NCBI RefSeq assembly: GCF_010183535.1
Contig: NC_071330.1
Coordinates: forward strand, 15,791,717 to 15,855,716
Origin: Caenorhabditis remanei
Lineage: Eukaryota > Nematoda > Chromadorea > Rhabditida > Rhabditidae
DNA: 64,000 nucleotides
Direction of reading: 5' to 3'
This document shows positions 55,101-64,000 of the stretch, one piece after another. Positions within the stretch are counted from its first letter, which is position 1; each line of letters starts with the position of its first letter. The translations under genes and the position numbers were made by a program. The notes beneath the pieces are model-generated. The model was not told where the DNA came from. It did not search any database and worked only from the letters and a program-made list of their open reading frames with translations.

Positions 55101-58100
55101 ATTGTAAGTTCTTTTTTGAATTCAGGGAGTCGAGGGCTTTCAGAAAAGTATAATCATGACCAGGTTTCAAAAATTAAAAAATTCCGGGTCTCACCACGAA
55201 ATTACGGTGAGTTCGAAAATCTCACTTCACTTAAACTACCGTAACCCAGCCTACTGTAATTTTTTCGATCTAAAACTCATATTACTATAATCAGCGCGTT
55301 GAGACCTTTCAAACGAGCCCCATATTGACATATTTTGAAGAATTTCAATTTTTGACCACTACTGCGCCTTTAAACTACAGTAACCCAAAGTATTTGCTAT
55401 CAAAGCAAAATATTTGTTATTTTTGGTGCAAGATTTTTGGATTTTGTGCAATTCCCACTTGAAATCGTGTGAGATCAAAAAATAAAAAAGTTACTGAATT
55501 TCGAAACTTTTCGAAATTCTCACTCTTCTAAACCTACCGTAACACGGCCTACTGTAGTCTTTTCGACGTAAGACTTATACCACTGTAATCAACGCATTGA
55601 GACTTTTCAAATGAGCCCCATATTGACATATTTTGAAGAATTTCAATTTTTGACCACTACTACAGTAACCCAGTTTTTCTACAGTAGCTTAACAAGACAC
55701 AAATGGTGTTATTTTTCACTTTGAAATTACGAGATCCAATGTTTTTTTTTTTCAAAATTTCATATCAATTCGACGAAAACCTTTCAAGTTATAGATTTTC
55801 GAAACTTTTCGAAAAATTCCACATCTCTCAACCTACCGTAACCCGGCCCATTGTAGTTTTTTTGACGTAAAACTTATACCACTGTAATCAGCGCACTGAG
55901 ACCTTTCAAATGAGCCCTATATTGACATATTTGGAAGAATTTCAATTTTTGACTTAAAATTTGAATTCTTTAAAAATTTTAAATTCCCGCCAAAACCCAA
56001 AATTTCAAAATTTTCCAAACCTAGGCATGATTATACTCATTTCAAAGCTCTTGACCTCCTGATTTTGAATATTTTGCTGAAAACTTGAAAATGTTCGGTA
56101 TTTTTGGGTCCCACCACGAAAACTGCTAAAACTCAAAAACCGCTCGGAGCCAATTAGTAATTCTAGATCTTCTTGATAGTTATATATATATGAAAACTGA
56201 AACCAAAAAAAGAATTTGAGATTTTTTTCGGGGGTGTGAATAACAGGCTCATTAGGTTTTCCCACGCACCGCCTCGGCACAAATCTTTCTCATTTTTCCC
56301 CCGTCCCGCAAAGATTTTTTTCTTCTTATTCTCATTTTTCGATTTTTCACGTCTTTCATTGGATCATTGACCGATTCATTCTGAAAAATGATTTATTATT
56401 CCAATTTTCGCGGGAGAAGTAGGTTTTTGCAGTTCTAAATCGGAAAATCTGAAAATCTATCAGTTCCAACTTGAGTTAATATTTCTTACAAAAAATCATT
56501 TAATTCCAATTATTCTAAGCAAAAATTCACCTCAAAACGACCAAAAATCACAAAGTTACAGATTTTCGAAAATTTTCGAAAATTTCAAAAACTAAAACCT
56601 ATCGTAACCCACTCAGATCCGCGGCAAGACCCATGAAACTAAATTATTTGGAATCAGCATGTCAAGACCTTTCAAATGAGTATAATCATGCCCATATTTC
56701 GTTCACTTTGATTTTTGATCTACCTTGGCGCCTTTAAATTTCGCGTCGAGACCCAAATTTTCAAATGTGGTGGAATATAGGCATGATTATACTCATTTGA
56801 AAGGTCTTGACTAGCTGAATCCAAAAATTCAGTTGAAATAGAGTTTAGAGTAAACCCGAGCGAGTTACAGTAGTTTGAAGATTTCTGAATTTTTGGGTTT
56901 TGCCGGGAATTCGCATAGTTGGGTCAAAAATTGAAATTCTCCAAAATGTGTCAATATGGGGCTCATTTGAATGGCCTTAACGCGCTGATTACAGTGATAC
57001 AAGTTTTACGTCATAAAAGTTACAGTAGGCTGGGTTACGGTAGGTTGAGTGTAAAAGGAATTTCGAAATTTTCGAAAATCTGTAACTTTTTCAGTTTCCA
57101 ACCAATTTCAATGGTTTTAGGCTCAAAAATTTCCAAATTTAAAAATCTTGCCAGGAAAAAACTTTATTTCAGCCATGTACATCCCAATGGGCTCCAACAC
57201 CGGCACCCTTACCAACACCGGGATGCCTCCAATGACCAACGGCCATGTACCCCATCAGACATCTCTCCCATCGACGACGCCATACACCGCGCCGGCAAGA
57301 ATGGTCGGTGCGACGGGTCTAATGAGTTATCAGCCGACGTCATATCAGAATGTTCAACAGTCAATGCAACAGTCAGCTCCGACGAGTGCTCCAACTGGAT
57401 ATGCAACGTTTGATAGGTACCTTAGAACATTTCTCAATTTCTTTTTTCATAAATAAAATGTTCGGTGCTCGGGGGGAGCCGTCCGCCGGAAAAGAAGATA
57501 AACGAGAAGACGTTTCTCTGCGTCTCTCCCCAGAATCTCAATGTTTCATATATTCGGTTAACCCCCTCCCCTCCCCGCCGACCGACAATCTGCCCTCCGC
57601 AATCTTCTTTCCTTTCTTTTCTCCTTTTTTCTCAGATATATATATATATATGTTTCAGGTCTGCATCACTCGGTGCACAACCATCATCGATTCTTTTGGC
57701 TTCTGGTGGAGCGCCCAGACCGTCGTCTGTTGGACAAACTGTGAGTGGTTGAATAGGGGATTTAAGTTAGATAAGAATTAATAAATTTACCTTAACTAAC
57801 AAGGAAAGTCTTTGGAGACGGCACTTTCAAACGACCTATACATTTGGTTATAGGTATTTTCGACTTCGGGGATTCCATTTCTGCAGTCAAAACCTGCTAA
57901 ATGTCTCTGCGAGCCGAGTTATGAGTCAAACTTTTCATGTTGATTAGCTTTTTCACATGGTATTTCAAATCAACAAGTAGTATACGCTAGATATTCTTAT
58001 TTTTGCAATGTACGAGCACAGATAAACCGTTGGGAAACAAAAATGGAACCACTCGATGACGTATATACGGCCGATTTGGAATTCTATGTAAACAGGCTTA

Positions 58101-61100
58101 ACCATATGAAAAGTTTGAGAGCTCATAACTCGACTAGCAGAAACATTTAGCAGGTTTTGACGGCAGAAATGGATTCCCCGTGGTCGAAAATGCCTATGAC
58201 CAAATTTATAGATTGTTTGAAAGTGCCGTCTCCAAAGACTTCCCTTGTAAGTTGAACATGCTAAATATAGGCTCAGATCAATTAGGATCGGCCAAGATCG
58301 CTTAAGATTGGTTAAGATCAATTGAGATTGGCTAACTAGGAAAGATCAAAAGAGAAATTTGACTTTATGTTTCTCGAATACCAGATCTCGACGGCAAAAA
58401 CTGAATACATTTGGTATCAGCGGATTCTGAGCTTTTTTAAAATGATATTGGCCATGTCCCATTGCTTCAAATTGCCCCTCGTCCTAGTTAGCCGATCTTT
58501 GGCAATTTTGGACGATCTTACTAGGGAATGTTCCAGACGTAAGTTGGCTTTTCAAATTGGCTCATATCCTATAAGGTACTTGTTAACACGCTGATTCCGA
58601 ATATGTAATCCAATTTTGGAGAACGCTTTACTGAACTGAGATATATACATTTTAAGTCATTTCTAGTGAAAAAATCGCATTTTTCAAGAGGCTGAAAATC
58701 AATTTTAGACTCAATTTTTCTATTTTTTTTTCTGTGTAATACGTGTGAATTGAGGTTGAAAAAGCACACTAGAAATGTTTTCTAGTAAACACAGTTTTCA
58801 GGGAAAGTTTTATCGCGACGGTGCAAATGCCAAAAATGAAAGTGATACAATTATTTTCCTAAAAACTGTTTTTAATAGAAAAAATTTCTAATGTGCTTTT
58901 TCAACCTCAATTCACACGTATTACACAGAAAAACATAGAAAAATTGAGTCTAAAATTGATTTTCAGCCATTTGAAAAATGCGATTTTTGCACTAAAAATG
59001 ACTTAAAACGCATATATCTCAGTTCAGTGAAGCGTTCTGCAAAATTGAATTACATATTCGGAATCAGCGTGTTCAGAAGTACCTCATAGGATATGAGCTA
59101 ATTTGAAAGGCCAACTTACGTCTGGAACATTCCCTAGTTAGCTGATCTTAAAACAATATTTGACCAGACATATTTCATCGGAAAGCTGAGAAAACGTTTC
59201 CTGGTAACACCATTTTTCAAAGTTTTACATGATGAATTTTCAAGATTCAGTAAACAGGTCTGCTTCACTTTTCAAGACGTCCATTAGGTCCGCTAGGTTG
59301 TCAGGGGTCCAAACTTTGACATTGTTTTTAATATACCAGGTCTCGAGGGCAAAAACTGTATATATATTTGAAATCCGCGTGTTCTCAGCTTTCCAATGGT
59401 ATAGGTCACGTCCTATTATTCGACCGTGATGATTTCTATTAGTAAGAAAGTTTGTGCGTCAAGTATATTCTCATCAGTATGTATTCACTATATTCCAAAA
59501 TCTTAAACCTTGTTAATTGAATATTCTGAAAGAGCCTGATAGCAAATTTTATTCTGATTCCGAATCTGTAATCAATTTTTGCAACGGAAGTCTGCAAAAG
59601 AAGTTATTCACGTTTTTGTAGCTCTCTGTTTTATACTTGTAACAAAAGGAGTCTAGTTACATTTTGAGAAAGTAGATATGTAACGTGACCTATATCATTG
59701 GAAAGCTGAGAAAATGCTGATTTCAAATATATATTCAGTTTTTGCCCTCAAAATCTAGTATTCGAGAAAAACGGGGTCAAAGTTCCTTTTTAGCCGATTT
59801 TAACCAATCTTAGCCGGTCTTAAGCGATCTGGAGCCTATGTTACTAGGGAAGATCATGGAGCCAGTTTAGAGATATGTGACGTGAGCTATACTATTGGAA
59901 AGCTGAAAAAACGCTGATTCCAAATATGTTTTCAGTTTTTGCTTTCGAGGCCTGGTATTTGAGAAAAACAAGATCATAGTTTGAAAAAAGATAATTATTA
60001 CCTTTTTTACAAGATAACTTTGAGCTTGTTTTTCTTGAATACCAGGCCTCCTCAACGGCAAAAACTGAATATATGTTTGGAATCAGGGTTTTCTCAGATT
60101 TATAATGGTATATGTCTTGTCACATATCTCCAAACTGACCCCATGATCTTTTCCCTAGTTAGCCGCTCTTAACCGATCTTGACAGATCTTAATTGATCTT
60201 AACCAATTTTAAGCAATTTAAGGTAGTAGTAGAACCAGTCTTAGCCAAATTTAGACGGTCTCAGACAATCTAGCCAATTACCGTACCCAACAAGCCCCTC
60301 CCCTATTCCAGCAATCCACGTGGCAAACAAAACCTGCCGCCACCGCCCAAATGTCTCAGTACTACACGTTCCACCCGAACTTCCTCCACACCGAACCGTC
60401 CGGTGCCGACGAACCCCGTCCGTCCGTCTTGGAAATGGAGAATAGGTAAGAGATGCGCCTTTAAAGTTGTCTAGAGATGTCTTGTTAGCCGTTTGTCTGC
60501 TCAGAATTGTTGATGCTCAGGAAATGCGCGCGGGGGCAATTAGGAGGAGTCAAATGATTTGGCTAATTGTCGCGTCTCGGCGCGCAGGAAGTATTCACGC
60601 TATTCTAGCGCCATTAGATAGATGTGAAAACGAATTTTTGTTATTTTAGTTTTCCGACGCTCAGCAGGTTTTTACTTGAATTGAGATTTTTGGTATTGGG
60701 GGTACCAAATGCCACCGGAACAGTAAGATCACTCCATTAGCTACATGCCAAACCAAAACTTATCAAAAAATATGAAAAACTCGAAAAGTTACGGATTTTC
60801 GAAACTTTTCGAAAATTTCACTATAACGTAACCCTGCCTACTGTAGTTTTTTCAACATAAATCTTATACTATTGTGATCAGCGCGCTGAGACCTTTCAAA
60901 TGAGCCCCATATTGACATATTTTGGAAAAATGTAATTTTCGACTCATCTAAGCGCCTTAAAAAAAAAGAAAATTAAGGAAATCTACTGTAGCTTTTTCTG
61001 ATTTCTGTTTCCAGTCAGACTTTCAAAATCTACATTTTTGAAATCAGCGCATCAAGACGGTTCTAAAAAGTATAATTATGGCTAGGTTTGGTCTCGCAGC

Positions 61101-64000
61101 GAAAAACGGGGGTTACTGTAGTTTTCGTGGTGAGACTCAACTTGCAACAAACCATGGCATGATTATACTTTACTGAAAGCGCTAATTGCGCTGAATTCAA
61201 AAATTTAAGTTTCATACTAATTGAGCTGAAACTGAATGAGATATGTCGCTTTGAAAATTTCGAAAATTTCAAAGTACAGTAACCGCGTAATTTTTGCGTC
61301 AACACTCATAAAACATAGATTATTAGATTAGGCTTGTTAAGACCTTTCAAATAGAAATAATATTGGTTATTTTTCATAAAATTGAAGTTTTTGGGTCTCG
61401 AAACGACAATTTAAAGGCGCATAGGGGGTCAAAAGTTGAAATGCTCCAAAGTATAGCATGATTATACTCATTTGAAAGCTCTTGACGCGTAGATTTTAAA
61501 ATATAAGACGGTTGAAATTTCAAAAGTTCAGATAATTGAAGAAAAATTTCAAAAATTCAAGCATTTTTGGACCACTCCATTAATACTGTTTTCTTTTCTT
61601 TCCTGTGTTTATGCCGCTAGAAAACAGAATATAAAGCAGATTTATTCAAAATCCAACAACTTCCTTTTTATCTTATAAAACCACATATTTAAGTGAAAAA
61701 GATGGAGCAGATTTATTAAAATATAAAAATTGGACAGAAAAAATAAATATGGACGGGACAGATTTTCCAAGTTAAAAATTCTGGACCAACATTGAAGATC
61801 TGAAAAAAAGAGAAATTTTCACGTGAAGTTTATTTTGGAGCAGATTTTTCAATTTGAAAAATTTGGACAGAAAAATTAAATGTTGTTATTTTTGCCGTGA
61901 GTTCCAACTCATCCGTTTTTCGTGGTTTTAGGGCAGAAATTGAAAAGTGAACATTCTGGATCGGGCGGTATGTTAAGAAGGTGAAAAAATGAGAATTCTG
62001 AAATTTAAAATATCTCATTCAACACCGAGTTGTAAATATTATTTATTTTTCGTACAACGAGGAAAAATAAAATTCTGAATACCCTGAAACCAACCTAAAC
62101 TCTACCAACGAAATGTTCCGAAAATTACCAATTAGAGCGCTTCAAATTCTAATTTTTCAATTGTTAAACCGAATAAATATAACAGAATTTTTCTACATTT
62201 GTTACATTCGAGTATTGTTCGGTTTCAAATCATCAACACAGCCGAGTGAACAAATTTGGTACCAAAAAGAAAAACTAACGAAATTTCGAAGTTCCACGTG
62301 TGCGAAAATGTTGTTTTTGACACGCAAACTTTTGATTGTCGACGTAGCTTTTTTTTAATTGAACATCAAAACAACCAGAATTTTCTCACTTTGCACCGGC
62401 TATACAAGTTCGAAATTAGAATTTGAAGCGCTCTAATTGGTAATTTTCGGAACATTTCGTTGGTAGAGTTTAGGTTGGTTTCAGGGTATTCAGAATTTTA
62501 TTTTTCCTCGTTGTACGAAAAATAAATAATATTTACAACTCGGTGTTGAATGAGATATTTTAAATTTCAGAATTCTCATTTTTTCACCTTCTTAACATAC
62601 CGCCCGATCCAGAATTTTCACTTTTCAATTTCTGCCCTAAAACCACGAAAAACGGATGAGTTGGAACTCACGGCAAAAATAACAACATTTAATTTTTCTG
62701 TCCAAATTTTTCAAATTGAAAAATCTGCTCCAAAATAAACTTCACGTGAAAATTTCTCTTTTTTTCAGATCTTCAATGTTGGTCCAGAATTTTTAACTTG
62801 GAAAATCTGCCCCGTCCATATTTATTTTTTCTGTCCAGTTTTTATATTTTAATAAATCTGCTCCATCTTTTTTATGTCTGACTTCATTTATTATCATGAT
62901 TATTGAAAAGTTGGCATAAATCTGCTCTAATTTGGAAATTGTAGCAGTAATTAATGATTTTTTACGAATCAAGTAGATTTTCTGAATTTTCCAATTCCAG
63001 AACCATAATTTAAACCTATTTTGAAAATTTAAAAGTATCGCTGCTTAAAAAAACAGATTTTTCTTAATTTTACAGTTTCAAGTAGTAAAATCGAAACTTT
63101 TGAAATATCAAGCGTCTTATATCAATTTAATACTGGTCATGCTAAAATTGACGGAGATATGACAATTTGAAACTTTGGAAAAGTTCGAAGAATTTCGAAA
63201 AAAATTCGAAAATCCATAACTTTTCGAGTTTTCAACCAATTTTAGAGATTTTTAGATTCTTTTGAAGGATTTTTTATTTTCTAACTCAACAAATTATTAC
63301 CAAATCACAATGCTCCACCGCATTTTGAAATTTTGAAAAAATTTTTTTTTGAAGAAATAATTTTTTTTGAAAACCCGTAACTTTTCGAGTTTTTAACCAA
63401 TTTTCAAGATCCTTAGCTTATTTTGAAGAATTTTTCATTTTCTAACCAAAAATTATTATTTCAGCTATCTCATGCGCCACCGCCAAGCCGCCGACTGGGC
63501 CAACGCTCCAGAATCCCGAGACGCACGCGCTCGCATCGAGGCGTACTCCCGCGGGTTGGCTCGCGCGGGCTCCGCCGACGAGCGTACCGCCCATTACGGT
63601 ACTACTGGTCCCGTGATAGTCGGTGGACCCCTTGTGACCACCCAGCGACTCCAGCCACGTCTCATAGCTCCTCGTTTGGCACGTGTCAAATCGGAAAGTG
63701 GTTTCGGGACACGAAGTGAGCCGGATCTCCGTCCGCCCACTTTGGATTCAGATGAATGTCGATGGTTTGTGGCGTTGTTTGACTATACCGCCGCGATGTC
63801 ACCGAATCCGAATGCCGAATTCGAGGAGTTGCAATTCAGAAAACACCAATTGATCAAAGTTTACGGACCACAAGATATCGATGGATTCTACCAAGGCGCT
63901 ATCGGAAATCGTGTTGGATTGGTCCCATCGAATATGGTCATTGAGATAGCGTCGGATGATATTGGAAAACGCAGGACGACTGGCGCGCCTGCGCCGCCTC
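43134..64000 (+). CDS. rimb-1: RIM-binding protein (active-zone scaffold), partial, twelve exons
   Basis: Exons 43134-43706, 45316-45518, 47445-47596, 47939-48053, 48118-48266, 50589-50712, 53780-53956, 54840-55103, 57173-57416, 57659-57740, 60312-60445 and 63465-64000 (open at the edge) join in phase, about 917 residues. Order: Pro/Ser/Asn-rich N-terminus; SH3 (ELSLQPGDVVLVKGEM, GRQGLVPSNYVE); three FN3-like domains, starting near CPRELIVEKKL, APQQVRVWNV and PPTHVQVEIGPQPG; a Gln/Ser/Pro linker; then a second SH3 (WFVALFDYTAAM, GNRVGLVPSNMV). SH3-FN3x3-SH3 followed by a further SH3 is the RIM-BP architecture, so a third SH3 should lie beyond the window. The family links RIM and voltage-gated calcium channels at presynaptic active zones. 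In the first exon the upstream frame (ending LVRPE) and the SH3 frame disagree by one base near 43297-43302. Either a base is missing or translation starts at ATG 43300. Introns are 60 bp to about 3 kb and repeat-rich. Confidence 0.9.
43900..51610. repeat. palindromic AGTATAATCATGCC elements in rimb-1 introns
   Basis: At least ten inverted pairs occur: 43915-44040, 44380-44500, 44965-45085, 45775-45890, 47115-47235, 47705-47865, 48525-48660, 49795-49910, 50260-50380, 51145-51265 and 51490-51605. More follow at 54175-54310, 54480-54625, 56685-56805 and 61065-61180. The outer arms read CAGCGCGTCAAGACCTTTCA or similar. Centres vary: plain AT text, GGTGGGACCCA palindromes, or GGTACTTGGC...GCCAAGTACC. 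Confidence 0.88.
52230..53370 (+). repeat. 311-320-bp tandem repeat, about 3.6 units
   Basis: CTACAGTA followed by CCCCAAAAACC recurs at 52338, 52651, 52961 and 53282. Each unit also has CTATCCACCATTTTCCAGCG, TTGCGTAGATT and AAAGTTTTCGAAAATAC. It lies within the 3-kb rimb-1 intron before the exon at 53780. Confidence 0.9.
57800..58247. mobile_element. palindromic MITE with TAA target duplication
   Basis: The arms are inverted copies (CAAGGAAAGTCTTTGGAGAC and GTCTCCAAAGACTTCCCTTG), continuing inward through GGCACTTTCAAAC and the TTTTCATATGG region. TAA lies on both sides (57797-57799, 58248-58250), suggesting a PIF/Harbinger-like element. No coding sequence. Confidence 0.82.
58521..59137. mobile_element. 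palindromic MITE CTAGGGAATG, TTA target duplication, copy 1
   Basis: It begins CTAGGGAATGTTCCAGACGT and ends with the complement. Arms of about 270 bp pair closely (ATTCCGAATATGTAAT, TGTGTAATACGTGTGAATTG). TTA flanks both ends (58518-58520, 59138-59140). Confidence 0.87.
59844..60158. mobile_element. palindromic MITE CTAGGGAAGATC, TTA target duplication, copy 2
   Basis: Starts CTAGGGAAGATCATGG and ends with the imperfect complement CCATGATCTTTTCCCTAG, with paired arms (CTGATTCCAAATATG, TTGAATACCAGGCCTC). TTA is duplicated (59841-59843, 60159-60161). It shares terminal CTAGGGAA with copy 1. Related fragments at 58338-58490 and 59150-59790 make this intron a composite of such elements, flanked by GATCTTAACC-type repeats in opposite orientations. 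Confidence 0.83.
61696..62872. mobile_element. 1.18-kb foldback with 460-bp near-identical arms
   Basis: Bases 61696-62155 are the near-perfect complement of 62413-62872, with a 257-bp unique centre. As a result both strands contain the same 62-codon frame (MRYFKFQNSHFF...) in mirror positions. Arms start AAAAAGATGGAGCAGATTTA. No transposase is seen and I did not find a clear target duplication. It lies in the last rimb-1 intron of the window. Confidence 0.88.

Noticed and set aside
61830..62738. Two copies of a 62-codon frame MRYFKFQNSHFF as a duplicated gene
   Set aside because: They are the two arms of one foldback element. The frame is AT-rich and has no homologue I recognise.

Overview
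The window looks like nematode nuclear DNA of the genus Caenorhabditis. Its introns are AT-rich and end in TTTTCAG or TTTCCAG, exons are short, and two recognisable genes have well-known C. elegans counterparts: a PDGF/VEGF-like growth factor (pvf-1) and a RIM-binding protein (rimb-1). I cannot name the species. Exon models were built by hand from splice sites and reading-frame phase. There is no transcript evidence.

Layout. (1) 1-9,192, minus strand: a six-exon gene for an unrecognised protein with about 20-residue D-G-x-P repeats. An Arg/Ser/Asp-rich exon at the window edge may be its continuation. (2) 9,211-9,827: a short shared intergenic region that separates this gene from pvf-1, which is divergent to it. 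(3) 9,828-13,547, plus strand: pvf-1 in seven exons, complete. (4) 13,871-14,590, minus strand: a broken gene convergent with pvf-1, with a frameshift and a hAT-type element at one exon end. (5) 14,600-19,000: a 172-bp satellite array, a hAT-type element filled with GGAAGTC repeats, a mariner-type element nested inside it, and palindromic repeats. (6) 19,000-30,830, minus strand: a tandem duplication of about 6 kb carrying two intact eight-exon paralogues (389 and 388 aa) of an unrecognised Gln/Asn/Ser-rich protein. Several introns contain inverted copies of pieces of the same locus. (7) 30,250-43,133: 12.9 kb in which I find no convincing gene. It holds GGAAGTC repeats, two tRNA-like repeats, GATTTACGG clusters, CT-rich tracts, GTCT/GTCCGGATGTCC repeats and a G20 run. 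(8) 43,134-64,000, plus strand: twelve exons of rimb-1 (SH3, three FN3 domains, second SH3), running off the right edge. Its introns contain palindromic elements, a 311-bp tandem array and a 1.18-kb foldback.

Intron types differ along the window. The unrecognised minus-strand genes have introns dense in alternating A- and T-runs at roughly helical spacing. The pvf-1 and rimb-1 introns are instead dominated by palindromic elements built on AGTATAATCATGCC and its complement. The most noteworthy material is (a) the self-inverted duplications inside the tandem gene pair, (b) hAT-type elements that carry an expandable GGAAGTC array, with 8-bp target duplications visible, (c) a family of palindromes with exchangeable palindromic centres, and (d) repeated partial copies of exon-intron junctions in the D-G-x-P gene. 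The genes do not form one pathway. pvf-1 acts in receptor tyrosine kinase signalling and rimb-1 at the presynaptic active zone.
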